This document shows positions 46,689 to 54,148 of a DNA stretch of 64,000 nucleotides, piece by piece. The stretch's first letter is position 1. Every line of letters starts with the position of its first letter. The DNA is from an uncultured Bacteroidaceae bacterium. Its GTDB lineage: Bacteria; Bacteroidota; Bacteroidia; Bacteroidales; Bacteroidaceae. The DNA lies in contig CALUJL010000008.1 in NCBI GenBank assembly GCA_944320955.1, positions 1 through 64,000 on the forward strand, given 5' to 3'. Position numbers and translations under genes: made by a program. Under the pieces are notes generated by a model. That model was not told the origin of the DNA and searched no databases. It saw only the letters and a list, made by a program, of their open reading frames with translations.

Positions 46689-48248
46689 TTATTTTTCTAC
46701 GGATAAGTGCCCTGCGGAGTGCGGATTTTTCTCCCATTCCATGGGGCGCTCCATCTGCAGGGGGGTGCTTTCCCGGTTGTAGCGGTCGTAGCTTGCGACG
46801 GCGAAGTAGCGCCGCGGGGGGAGGAGTGTGGCGTCGTATTCGTACCGGGTGGCCTCGATGCGTACGGCCACGAGGTTTTCTACCCGGGAGATGTCTACCG
46901 GCCAGGTGTCGGAGGCATACAGGTTGTAGGTGCAGGCTGCGGACAGGCCGGCGGACGGCGCGGCTTCCCAGCTGATGAGGGTGTGCTGTCCTTCGTATTC
47001 CACCCGCAGGGCCCGGGGCGGGGCGGGCGTTTCGCCGGAAGCCCACGTCATGGGGGGGAGCAGGGCGGGATAGAGGCTGAAGCGGCGCTCCACTTCACTT
47101 TTGAGCCCCTGCAGGTCGCGCACCAGGAACTCGGCCCGGTAGTAGCCGATGCCGGCGCATCCGGTGCTGCGCCCGTAGCTGATCTGGCGGAGCACTTCGC
47201 CTATGTCCCAGTCGCCCTCGCGCGGGTCGAGAAAGTAGATGCCCAGTCCGGGAATCACGGGGCGCTCTCCGGAAGCAGTCTCCAGCCAGTCGGCCAGGAA
47301 GGGGTAGAAATTGTCGCCCCGGTAGTAGAGCATCGGGCAAACCCAGTCGAGAAGTCCCTCGGAGAGCCATTTTTTTGCGTCCTGGTGGTGGCGTTTGGCG
47401 GTAAACCCGCCCGCGTCGTAGCGGGGGAGGCCGTCGTATTTCCCCAAGGGGCAGATGCTTATCTTGACCCACGGCTTCTTTTCTTTTACCGTCTGCCGCA
47501 GCCGTCGCAGCAGGGCGGTCAGATTGTTCTCGCGCCAGAGGCTCCGGGGGAGTCCGGAGCCGTATTTGCGGTAGCTCCTTTGGTCGGGGAAGGAGATGTT
47601 CTCGGGATAGCGGAAATAGTCGAACTGGATGCCGTCGATGTCGTAGCGGTCGGTGATTTCGGCCACCAGGGAGGCCAAGTATTCGCCTGCCTCGGGATAG
47701 CCGGGGTCGATGTAGTAGCGGCCGTCGGCCCTGACGACAAACGGGTATCCCTGGCGGGAGAGCGCCTGCCGGCCCAGCGCTTTCTGCTCCTGCACGGTGC
47801 CTAAGGGGAGGGTGACTATCCAGGCGTGGCACTCCATGCCGCGCTTGTGGCACTCTTCGATGCAGAAGAGGAGCGGGTCGTAGCCCGGGGAGCGGCCGGG
47901 TGCGCCGCCGAAGACGGGCGACAGGGGCTCGATTCCGGACGGATAGGCCAGGTCGTTGCGCATCCGGGTCTGGAAAAATACGCAGTTGATGCCCGCTTCT
48001 TGCAGGCCGTCGAGCAGGCGGCAGAGTTCTTCCTGCTGGCGGAGGCGGCCGGCCTCGCCGGTGGCCGGTGTCTTGGGCCAGTCCAGTCCGTAGAGGGTGG
48101 TGAGCCACACGGCCCTTGCCTCCACCTTCGGCTCCCGGAGCAGGGCGGGAGGAGGCGTCTGGAGCGGGGCGGGCGGGCAGGACAGGCTGTCGGCCCGGGC
48201 TTGCGGCAGGGTGAAAAGCAGGAAGAGCAGGAGCAGGAAGCGGGTCAT
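46689..48248 (-). CDS. GH10-like (GHL10) exported glycosidase
   Basis: A 519-residue exported protein. The start MTRFLLLLF at 48248 gives a signal peptide; an upstream ATG is not needed. The domain from about residue 40 (KVEARAVWLTTLYGLDWP) to 370 is the glycosyl-hydrolase-like 10 TIM barrel, with DIDGIQFDYFRYPE and WVCPMLYYRGDNFYPF as conserved acidic patches. A fibronectin-like C-terminal domain follows (about 405-500). Relatives include peptidoglycan- or polysaccharide-linked hydrolases with poorly defined substrates. It has its own promoter element and lies upstream of the GH105 gene. Confidence 0.85.
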   Translation of the reverse strand: MTRFLLLLFLLFTLPQARADSLSCPPAPLQTPPPALLREPKVEARAVWLTTLYGLDWPKTPATGEAGRLRQQEELCRLLDGLQEAGINCVFFQTRMRNDLAYPSGIEPLSPVFGGAPGRSPGYDPLLFCIEECHKRGMECHAWIVTLPLGTVQEQKALGRQALSRQGYPFVVRADGRYYIDPGYPEAGEYLASLVAEITDRYDIDGIQFDYFRYPENISFPDQRSYRKYGSGLPRSLWRENNLTALLRRLRQTVKEKKPWVKISICPLGKYDGLPRYDAGGFTAKRHHQDAKKWLSEGLLDWVCPMLYYRGDNFYPFLADWLETASGERPVIPGLGIYFLDPREGDWDIGEVLRQISYGRSTGCAGIGYYRAEFLVRDLQGLKSEVERRFSLYPALLPPMTWASGETPAPPRALRVEYEGQHTLISWEAAPSAGLSAACTYNLYASDTWPVDISRVENLVAVRIEATRYEYDATLLPPRRYFAVASYDRYNRESTPLQMERPMEWEKNPHSAGHLSVEK

Positions 48249-48276
48249 GCGCAGTGGGAAATTGGATAACAACGGG

Positions 48277-48284
48277 CAAAAATA
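48277..48284 (-). promoter_or_regulatory. Predicted -7 element for the GH10-like gene
   Basis: CAAAAATA on the plus strand reads TATTTTTG on the minus strand, a perfect TAnnTTTG, 29 bases before the ATG. The 22-bp repeat array starts four bases further upstream, so the -33 region falls inside the array; no TTG is at the ideal distance. Confidence 0.5.
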
Positions 48285-48287
48285 CAA

Positions 48288-48353
48288 AAAAGCGGCAAGG
48301 GAAACGGAAAAAAGCGGCAGGACTTTTTCGGAAAAGTGGCTGGGGGAAAGAAA
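48288..48353 (+). repeat. 22-bp intergenic tandem repeat, three units
   Basis: AAAAG starts at 48288, 48310 and 48332, exactly 22 bp apart; the best unit is 48310 (AAAAG CG GCAG GA CTTTT TCGG). A fourth copy 21 bp further on merges into the terminator of the DUF5606 gene. The array lies between two minus-strand genes. Confidence 0.85.
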
Positions 48354-48354
48354 A

Positions 48355-48390
48355 AAGGCTGCGGCCCTTTTTCTGCAGGGCGGCAGCCTT
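48355..48390 (-). terminator. Terminator of the DUF5606 gene
   Basis: AAGGCTGCGGCCCT (48355-48368) pairs with AGGGCGGCAGCCTT (48377-48390) with one mismatch; on the minus strand the stem is followed by TTTTCTTTC. It is contiguous with the repeat array and shares its GCAG/CTTTTT character. Confidence 0.75.
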
Positions 48391-48422
48391 GTGCGTATGG
48401 CGCTGGGGCCGTATCTCCCGGG

Positions 48423-48863
48423 TCAGGCTTCCTCTCCGGCCGTTTCAGCGGCGGCTTCTTGGGATTCCTGCCCGGCAAAGCGGGTGAATCCGCCCTCGAC
48501 GAGGAGATTGTACCACTGGATCAGTTTTTTTATGTCGGAGGGATGGACGCGGTCGCGGTCGAAATCGGGGAGAATCTCGGCGAAGAAGCCGAAAAGTTCT
48601 TCCTTCGATGCTTTTTTGAAGTCCATGCTTACGGTTTTCCCCTCCTGTTTGTCGTAGAGGCTCTGGAGGACTTGGGGAAGCGGGCGCTCGTCGGTCTCGG
48701 TGTACATGGCGATGTCGCCCAGGGAGATTACCTTGTCGGTCCCGTAGATGGGCATTCTTCTTTTTTCCGGGCCTATGGTTTCTACGATAAGTGAGTTGCG
48801 TCCTTGTGTGAGCAGGCGGTAGAGGCCGCTTTTTCCGCTGATGGATAGGATTTCTTTGAGCAT
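48423..48863 (-). CDS. DUF5606 family protein
   Basis: A 146-residue soluble protein with the layout of the Bacteroidetes DUF5606 family: an SH3-like start (MLKEILSISGKSGLYRLL, NSLIVETIGPEKRRMPIYGTDKVISLGDIAMYT) and a helical segment (FGFFAEILPDFDRDRVHPSDIKKLIQWYNLL). The tail is Ala/Glu rich. Function unknown. It lies downstream of coaE with a 125-base gap that contains a -7 element, so it may be transcribed alone. Confidence 0.82.
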   Translation of the reverse strand: MLKEILSISGKSGLYRLLTQGRNSLIVETIGPEKRRMPIYGTDKVISLGDIAMYTETDERPLPQVLQSLYDKQEGKTVSMDFKKASKEELFGFFAEILPDFDRDRVHPSDIKKLIQWYNLLVEGGFTRFAGQESQEAAAETAGEEA

Positions 48864-48941
48864 GATTTAGTGTTCGATGATGAGGTGATTTTTTTTGAAT
48901 GGTTTTCTTCTTGTGGAGAAATCGCTTCTCCCAACGGCGTG

Positions 48942-48949
48942 CAAATATA
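48942..48949 (-). promoter_or_regulatory. Predicted -7 element for the DUF5606 gene
   Basis: CAAATATA on the plus strand reads TATATTTG on the minus strand, a perfect TAnnTTTG, 79 bases before the start. No matching -33 TTG. Confidence 0.45.
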
Positions 48950-48988
48950 GCGTTTTGGGGAAACAGAGCCGCCGAAAGGAAACGCTTT

Positions 48989-49597
48989 TTAACCCGTAAT
49001 CCGGGAAAGGAGCTGTTTCACTTGGGGAAACAGGGCTTCTTCCGGGTCGTTGACGATGCGTTTCGGACAGCGGGGAAGCGCCTTTGCGGCATTCTCCTGC
49101 TGGAAGCGGATTTTCCGGAGCGCTTCTTCCGGGGTGAGGCCGTCGCGGGAGACAATCCGGCCGGTGCGGGTGGCCTCGGAGGCTTCCACTTGCCAGATTT
49201 CGGAAGCCAGGTCGTAGAATCCGCTTTCGTAGAGAATGGCCGACTCTATGCCCGCGGCCGGATACCGCTGGGCCTTTTTCTGCCCGGCCCAGAGGAGGAA
49301 GTCGTCGCGCACGACGGGATGGATGATTGAGTTGAGCTTTTGCGCGTTTCCGGCAGAGTGGAACAGGAAGTCTGCTATCAGCGGTTTGTTCAGCCGCTGG
49401 CCGTTGTCGCAATAGGCCTCCTCCCCCAGCAGCGCGGTGAGCCGCTCGCGTATGAGCGGGCTGCAGAGGGTGAGGCGTTTGGCTTGGGTGTCGCAGTCGT
49501 AGACGGGGATGTCCAGCGCCCGCAGCAGGCGGGAAACGACGCTCTTGCCGCTCCCTATGCCGCCGGTGATGCCGATGATTGGGAAATGTGTGTCCAT
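48989..49597 (-). CDS. coaE: Dephospho-CoA kinase
   Basis: A 202-residue P-loop kinase that phosphorylates dephospho-CoA in the last step of coenzyme A synthesis. Walker A GITGGIGSGKS is at residues 9-19, VYDCDTQAK follows with the substrate-binding Asp, and the lid region holds RDGLTPEEALRKIRFQ. Length is typical. It begins three bases after ybbR ends, a gene order (nusB, yajC, ybbR, coaE) common in Bacteroidales. Confidence 0.95.
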   Translation of the reverse strand: MDTHFPIIGITGGIGSGKSVVSRLLRALDIPVYDCDTQAKRLTLCSPLIRERLTALLGEEAYCDNGQRLNKPLIADFLFHSAGNAQKLNSIIHPVVRDDFLLWAGQKKAQRYPAAGIESAILYESGFYDLASEIWQVEASEATRTGRIVSRDGLTPEEALRKIRFQQENAAKALPRCPKRIVNDPEEALFPQVKQLLSRITG

Positions 49598-49600
49598 TGT

Positions 49601-50650
49601 CTAACGGGTGGATGCAGTGGCGGCAGGCGTTTCCCGCTGCGTGTCTTCGATCAGGAAGTCCACCGATGCGGGAATTACCTGCAGGTGATAGACAAAGCGC
49701 GGGGCTTTGCTGATGTAGGGGCTGCACTTGGTGGCCGTGGACAGGGCGATGTCCTTGTAGGGCATTTCGAGAAGGAAGTCGTCCTCGTCCACATTTCGGA
49801 ACCGGTGGAAGGCTATCAGGAAGCGGACTGTCACTTTCGAGGGGAAGGTGCGCAGCCGCTTGTTGGGCGGGAAGTCGGTCCCGACGATAGGTATCTCTAC
49901 GGTTTTCTCGACCAGCAGGTCGGTCGGGATGGTGACTTTCACTTTTTCGGGCACGAACTTCACTCCTCGCATTTTCTGCAAGGGGATTTCTGCGTTTACC
50001 GTATCGTTTATCTGCAGAAAGGTGTCCTTTTGCGTGGAAACTTCCTGCAGAGAGGCGAGAATGCCGGTAGGCGCGAAGGCCCAGACGGAGTCCGGCCGGA
50101 CCAAAGTGTCGGTGACAACGTACTCTATGGCTGTGGAACTCTGGATATTGAGCCGCACGGGGACTTTTTTCTTTTCCCCGAGTGAGTAATAGTACTCGAT
50201 GACTGACGGCTTGGTGCCCAGCAAAACCGTCGAACCGGGAAGGGCTGCCTTGATTTCCTTCTCGATGCTGCCGACGGGGATGCGGGTGTGGCTCTCGTTG
50301 TTCCGCCACTTGTTGAAATCGATGCGGACGGGCCTGTTTTTGTTCCCGAAGTAGTGGAGCAGGAGTGTAGAGCCTTTTTCCCTTACCGTAAGGGTAAGGT
50401 GGGAAACCGGCGGGTCGGTGATGAGAACCTCTTCGGGCAGGTTGGAAATCTCCACCGGAACCTGGAGATCGGTCTCGTAGATTTCATTCAAGGCTTGGAG
50501 CAACCAGAAAAAGGAGGCTATCAGGAAGGCGACGGCGAAGAGCAACAGGTCTTTGCTCTTGGTGGAACGCACGATTTCTTTCACCTTTTCATTATTAGAT
50601 AAGGTGAATTTGTGAAACGGGGAGAGGCTGTTGCGTTCTTTTTCCGGCAT
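49601..50650 (-). CDS. YbbR-like repeat protein
   Basis: A 349-residue protein. One membrane anchor at about residues 35-52 (LLLFAVAFLIASFFWLLQAL) is followed by two YbbR-like beta domains (about 60-165 and 170-310; NEIYETDLQVPVEISNLPEEV, KKVPVRLNIQ). In Firmicutes YbbR (CdaR) controls a cyclic-di-AMP synthase; in Bacteroidales it sits with yajC, nusB and coaE and its role is unclear. MPEKERNSLSPFHK at 50650 is preferred over an ATG 18 codons upstream. Confidence 0.88.
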   Translation of the reverse strand: MPEKERNSLSPFHKFTLSNNEKVKEIVRSTKSKDLLLFAVAFLIASFFWLLQALNEIYETDLQVPVEISNLPEEVLITDPPVSHLTLTVREKGSTLLLHYFGNKNRPVRIDFNKWRNNESHTRIPVGSIEKEIKAALPGSTVLLGTKPSVIEYYYSLGEKKKVPVRLNIQSSTAIEYVVTDTLVRPDSVWAFAPTGILASLQEVSTQKDTFLQINDTVNAEIPLQKMRGVKFVPEKVKVTIPTDLLVEKTVEIPIVGTDFPPNKRLRTFPSKVTVRFLIAFHRFRNVDEDDFLLEMPYKDIALSTATKCSPYISKAPRFVYHLQVIPASVDFLIEDTQRETPAATASTR

Positions 50651-50727
50651 ATTGTCTTGTTTGGGGCTTTCCGCGCGGCGTCGGCTCCGGGGTTGGCAGC
50701 GCAAAGATGGAGAGAAATATCCGAAAT

Positions 50728-50769
50728 AATAAAGATAAAGGGGAAAAACTTTTCCCCTTTATCTTTATT
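50728..50769. terminator. A/T-rich perfect hairpin between yajC and ybbR
   Basis: Twenty bases (50728-50747) and their exact complement (50750-50769) enclose two bases; each arm has CCCC/GGGG in the middle and A/T-rich ends (AATAAAGATAAA). It lies between the yajC stop and the ybbR start, and on the minus strand can act as a terminator or attenuator inside the operon. Just beyond it, CAAAGATG (50702-50709) is a one-mismatch -7 element that could restart transcription for ybbR. Confidence 0.7.
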
Positions 50770-50797
50770 TGTGTCTCTCGAGTTTTTCTTTTCCGTG

Positions 50798-51079
50798 TTA
50801 TTTCCCGGCGGTCTGGGTGTCGGCCGCGGACTGGTAGATGCTGGACTTTTCGATGGTTATCCGTACGTCCTTGGCTATTTCGAGCACTACTTGTGTGTCT
50901 TTCACCTCCTTGATGGTACCGTGTATTCCTCCGGCTGTCACGACGGCCTGGCCCGGTTCGAGCGAGCTGCGGAAGCGTTGGATTTCTTTCTGCTTCTTGT
51001 TTTGCGGACGAATCATGAAGAAATACATGATTGCGAAGAAGATGATGAGCATGATCCACATGCTGTTCTGAGGATTCAT
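50798..51079 (-). CDS. yajC: Preprotein translocase subunit YajC
   Basis: A 93-residue accessory subunit of the Sec translocon (SecDF-YajC). It has one N-terminal transmembrane helix (about residues 7-23, MWIMLIIFFAIMYFFMIRPQNKKQ) followed by a small cytoplasmic domain with LEPGQAVVTAGGIHGTI. Length and motif are typical. It lies between nusB and ybbR. Confidence 0.95.
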   Translation of the reverse strand: MNPQNSMWIMLIIFFAIMYFFMIRPQNKKQKEIQRFRSSLEPGQAVVTAGGIHGTIKEVKDTQVVLEIAKDVRITIEKSSIYQSAADTQTAGK

Positions 51080-51142
51080 AGGGTTCTTTGTTTTATTAAG
51101 GGTTAGTATTCTGGTGTTTTCCTAAAGGGGGACAAACTGCTG

Positions 51143-51150
51143 CAAATATA
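51143..51150 (-). promoter_or_regulatory. Predicted -7 element for yajC
   Basis: CAAATATA on the plus strand reads TATATTTG on the minus strand, a perfect TAnnTTTG, 64 bases upstream of yajC. No -33 TTG at the right distance. Confidence 0.45.
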
Positions 51151-51174
51151 GGGATTCGGTACGAATGTGCTGCT

Positions 51175-52107
51175 TTATTTGCCAAGGAGCTTCCCCTCTT
51201 TTTTTAATTGATTAACGATTCCGGCCAAAGTGCCGTTGATAAATCCGGGACTGTTGGGGGTGCTGTATTGTTTCGCTATCTCGATGTATTCATTGAGGCT
51301 CACATTGAGCGGAATCTCCGGGAAATTCAGGATTTCGGCCACTGCTGTCTGGAGAATGATCTGGTCGATGAGGGCAATGCGCTCCACTTCCCAGTTGCGG
51401 AGGGCCTGTTTTATGATGTCTTGCAGTTCTTTCTCGTTTTCGAGCGTCTTGCGGAAGAGGGTAAGTGCGAATTCTTCGTCGTTCGGCGTCGTGTATTTGG
51501 GGAGCAGGGTCTGCTTCTCTCCGGCTTCGGGGCTGAACTTGCGGAATGTTTTCAGTACGAAGGTGTCGATGATGTCCTTGTCGTAGTTCCAGTAGAGGCT
51601 TTCTTCTTCGAAGGCCTGCTCCAGGTCTTCGTTGTTGCAGATGTAGGTTTTGTAGAGTTTCTTCCAGAGGTTGCGGTCTTCTTCATACGACTGCTCGGGC
51701 GAGGCCATGTAGTTTTGGTAGATTTCGCCCTGGAAGATCTGTTCGCTGAGGGACTTTATGTAGTTCTTCTTCCCTTCTCCTCCGGCGTTCTCGCCGGTTT
51801 TTGCCAGGTTGCGGCGGAGTTCGTCGCATCCGGCGAGTTGCTTTACGAATTTGTTTTCGATGAATTTCCGGTTCGGGGCGAGTTCTTCCTCGGTGGGGCA
51901 GTATTTGGCCAGTCCGGCCTCTATCCGTTCTTGTGCGTAGCGGGTGATTTCTATGGGCAGGGCAAGCAGCTCGTTGTAGAGATCATAGGCCTTGTTGAGG
52001 CTGAACATGAGTTCTTTTACGCTCGACTCGATGCTTTTGTTTTCGTTTTGGTAGAAAACGTAGGCTATCTGGATGATTTTTGTACGGATGAGAATGCGGT
52101 TTACCAT
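51175..52107 (-). CDS. nusB: Transcription antitermination factor NusB
   Basis: A 310-residue NusB, about twice the size of the E. coli protein. The canonical fold is at the C-terminus (about residues 205-300: NWEVERIALIDQIILQTAVAEILNFPEIPLNVSLNEYIEIAKQYS in the family's order). The long N-terminal helical extension is usual in Bacteroidetes. NusB binds boxA RNA with S10 in rRNA antitermination. The start MVNRILIRTK at 52107 is chosen over an ATG 29 codons upstream because the predicted transcript starts near 52157, inside the extension. Confidence 0.93.
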   Translation of the reverse strand: MVNRILIRTKIIQIAYVFYQNENKSIESSVKELMFSLNKAYDLYNELLALPIEITRYAQERIEAGLAKYCPTEEELAPNRKFIENKFVKQLAGCDELRRNLAKTGENAGGEGKKNYIKSLSEQIFQGEIYQNYMASPEQSYEEDRNLWKKLYKTYICNNEDLEQAFEEESLYWNYDKDIIDTFVLKTFRKFSPEAGEKQTLLPKYTTPNDEEFALTLFRKTLENEKELQDIIKQALRNWEVERIALIDQIILQTAVAEILNFPEIPLNVSLNEYIEIAKQYSTPNSPGFINGTLAGIVNQLKKEGKLLGK

Positions 52108-52163
52108 ATTGAGTGTAGTGTTCTTCTTGTCTTGTGACGCCCCCACTGGGCGAATTTGGTCGG

Positions 52164-52194
52164 CAAAAGTACGGCTTTTCTGCACATTTGGCAA
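52164..52194 (-). promoter_or_regulatory. Promoter of nusB
   Basis: On the minus strand TTG (52192-52194) and TACTTTTG (52164-52171) are separated by 20 bp, a full match to the Bacteroidetes promoter. The transcript would start near 52157, about 50 bases before the ATG. Confidence 0.75.
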
Positions 52195-52233
52195 GCCGGC
52201 GCCTCTTTTTCCCGATATTTCTCCCTTATTTTC

Positions 52234-52264
52234 TTGGGCGGATGAAAAAAAACAATCAATTTTG
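52234..52264 (+). promoter_or_regulatory. Promoter of the DUF3276 gene
   Basis: TTG (52234-52236) and CAATTTTG (52257-52264, one mismatch to TAnnTTTG) with a 20-bp spacer. Transcription would start near 52271, 25 bases before the ATG. It is divergent from the nusB promoter. Confidence 0.6.
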
Positions 52265-52295
52265 GCGGCTGAAAAACGTAAAAGAATAGTGAGCT

Positions 52296-52760
52296 ATGAA
52301 TGAGAACAGGAAAGCCGCTTTCCCGGACGGCGCGGCTGAAAAGGAGATTGTCTATTCCCGCGTGGTGAAGGCCGGCAAGCGGATTTATTATTTGGACGTG
52401 AAACGCAGCCGGAAGAACGAGTTGTTTCTTTCCATCACGGAGAGCAAGAAGATCCCGGCGGCAGCGCCCGGGATTGCCGGCGAGGAGCCTTCTTTTACTT
52501 TCGAGAAGCACAAGATATTCCTTTACAGGGAGGATATGCAGAAGTTTGCCGAGGCTTTGGAGCAGGTGATGGCCTACATCCGGGCCGACGGTATGCTCGA
52601 AGAGGACGGTTCCGCCGCTCCGCACTGCCCGGGCTCCGGCGTGGCGGAGGCCTATCTCTCGCCGGCATTCCGCGAGTCCCCCGCAGCCGGGGCGGGCGCC
52701 GCTGCCCCGAAGGAGGAGGCGGGCTCCGTGTCGGACCTCGATTTTGAAGTGAAATTCTGA
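52296..52760 (+). CDS. DUF3276 PUR-alpha-like nucleic acid binding protein
   Basis: A 154-residue protein. Residues about 15-95 (EIVYSRVVKAGKRIYYLDVK, LFLSITESKKI, FEKHKIFLYREDMQKFAEAL) match the DUF3276 family, a bacterial relative of the PUR-alpha single-stranded DNA/RNA-binding fold. The rest is a flexible Ala/Gly/Glu-rich tail. Bacteroidetes commonly carry one or two copies. The exact target is unknown. Its stop codon directly abuts a 22-bp repeat array. Confidence 0.87.
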   Translation: MNENRKAAFPDGAAEKEIVYSRVVKAGKRIYYLDVKRSRKNELFLSITESKKIPAAAPGIAGEEPSFTFEKHKIFLYREDMQKFAEALEQVMAYIRADGMLEEDGSAAPHCPGSGVAEAYLSPAFRESPAAGAGAAAPKEEAGSVSDLDFEVKF

Positions 52761-52848
52761 GGAAGCGGCAGCGCTTTTTCCCGAAAGTGCTGCAACTTTT
52801 TCCGGAAAGTGCCGCAGGTTTTTTGGAGAAGTGCCGCGGGTTTCGTAC
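52761..52848 (+). repeat. 22-bp intergenic tandem repeat, four units
   Basis: Units start at 52761, 52783, 52805 and 52827, an exact 22-bp period, beginning right after the stop codon of the DUF3276 gene. Cores read GCAGCGCTTTTTC, GCTGCAACTTTTTC and GCCGCAGGTTTTTTG. Unit 1 and unit 2 can pair: GCAGCGCTTT with AAAGTGCTGC. The array ends at the rplY -7 element. Confidence 0.88.
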
Positions 52849-52853
52849 CTTTG
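52822..52853 (+). promoter_or_regulatory. rplY promoter embedded in the repeat array
   Basis: TTTG (52822-52825), at the end of the third repeat unit, and TACCTTTG (52846-52853) have a 20-bp spacer. The repeat thus appears to provide the -33 element. The transcript would start near 52860 with a leader of about 107 bases. Confidence 0.7.
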
Positions 52854-52882
52854 CGCCGCTTTTTTCGAAGGTGACCGGCAGG

Positions 52883-52900
52883 CCTCTTCCCCGGAAGAGG
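52883..52900 (+). promoter_or_regulatory. Leader hairpin before rplY
   Basis: CCTCTTC (52883-52889), loop CCCG and GAAGAGG (52894-52900) form a compact hairpin in the untranslated leader of the L25 mRNA. Ribosomal protein mRNAs are often autoregulated through such leaders, but no match to a known one is claimed. Confidence 0.4.
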
Positions 52901-52966
52901 ATGCTACTGTGTGATGGCGAATTGAGCAAATACTTGATTTAGAGTAACACAAAAAACAAAAAGACA

Positions 52967-53557
52967 ATGAAATCAATCGACGTAAAGGCTACCGTGCGTA
53001 GCAATTCAGGAAAGAAAGTAAGCCGCGACCTGCGCAAGGCCGATGCAGTTCCGGCAGTTCTCTATGGCGCCGCCAAGGACGAAAAGGGGAAAGTGGTAGC
53101 CACTTCGCTCGCCGTGACCAACGATGCGCTGCGCAAGCTCGTGTACACGCCCGATATCTTCTTGGTAAATCTGGATATCGACGGCACTGTGGTGAAAGCC
53201 ATCATGAAGGATATCCAGTTCCACCCGGTGACGGACCGTATTCTCCATGTCGATTTCTACCAAGTGGAAGAGAATACGCCGATAGTCATGGAAGTTCCCG
53301 TCGCTCTCAACGGCCTGGCCGAAGGTGTACGCGCCGGTGGTAAGCTCCAGCTCGTCATCCGCAAGCTGAAAGCCAAAGGCCTTTATTCCCAAATCCCCGA
53401 GAAACTGAACATCGACGTTACCTCTCTCGGCCTGGGCAAGACCATCAAAGTGGGCGATCTCTCGTTCGAAGGCGTGGAAATCATGAACGCAAAAGAAGCA
53501 GTGGTGTGCGCCGTGAAGCTGACCCGTGCAGCGCGTGGTGCCGCAGCAGCCCAATAA
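52967..53557 (+). CDS. rplY: 50S ribosomal protein L25/general stress protein Ctc
   Basis: A 196-residue CTC-type L25, which binds 5S rRNA in the large subunit. The N-terminal L25 domain (residues 1-90: IDVKATVRSNSGKKVSRDLRK, VPAVLYG, MKDIQFHPVTDRILHVDFYQV) is followed by the TL5 beta domain (about 95-185) and an Ala-rich tail. Length is typical for Bacteroidetes. pth follows after 27 bases. Confidence 0.96.
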   Translation: MKSIDVKATVRSNSGKKVSRDLRKADAVPAVLYGAAKDEKGKVVATSLAVTNDALRKLVYTPDIFLVNLDIDGTVVKAIMKDIQFHPVTDRILHVDFYQVEENTPIVMEVPVALNGLAEGVRAGGKLQLVIRKLKAKGLYSQIPEKLNIDVTSLGLGKTIKVGDLSFEGVEIMNAKEAVVCAVKLTRAARGAAAAQ

Positions 53558-53584
53558 TCCGTCTGTTTCTTCTTCATCGAGATA

Positions 53585-54148
53585 ATGAAATATCTGATTG
53601 TGGGGTTGGGAAACATAGGCCCGGAGTACCGGGACACCCGCCACAATATGGGATTCCGAGTATTGGACGCTTTCGCAAAGGCGTCCAATCTTGTTTTTCA
53701 GACCGCCCGTTACGGCGATGTGGCCCGTGTTTCCCTGAAAGGGAGGGAACTGGTGTTGCTGAAGCCTTCCACTTACATGAATCTGAGTGGCAACGCCGTC
53801 CGCTACTGGCTGCAGCAGGAGAAGATTCCGCTCGACCGGCTGCTGGTCGTGGTGGACGATCTGGCGCTTCCCGTGGGGGCCCTGCGGCTGAAGGGGAAGG
53901 GTTCTGATGCTGGGCACAACGGCTTGAAGAACATAGCCGAGCTGCTCGGCACGCAAGACTATGCCCGCCTGCGCGTGGGGATAGGCAGCGATTTCCCCCG
54001 CGGCAGGCAGATAGAGTTCGTGCTGGGGCGCTTCTCCGAGGAGGACGAGCGCATTCTCTCCGAACGCATACCGCTGGCCGTGGATGCCGTGAAGAGTTTC
54101 GTCCTGGCAGGGCTGGCCCTGACGATGAACCAATACAACAAGAAGTGA
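53585..54148 (+). CDS. pth: Peptidyl-tRNA hydrolase
   Basis: A 187-residue enzyme that frees tRNA from stalled peptidyl-tRNA. The family motifs are [22 protein letters not shown] (catalytic His20), [10 protein letters not shown] (Asn), [11 protein letters not shown] (Asp) and GHNGLKN. The gene order rplY-pth is widely conserved. Its TGA stop overlaps the ATG of the next gene (TGATG). Confidence 0.97.
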   Translation: MKYLIVGLGNIGPEYRDTRHNMGFRVLDAFAKASNLVFQTARYGDVARVSLKGRELVLLKPSTYMNLSGNAVRYWLQQEKIPLDRLLVVVDDLALPVGALRLKGKGSDAGHNGLKNIAELLGTQDYARLRVGIGSDFPRGRQIEFVLGRFSEEDERILSERIPLAVDAVKSFVLAGLALTMNQYNKK

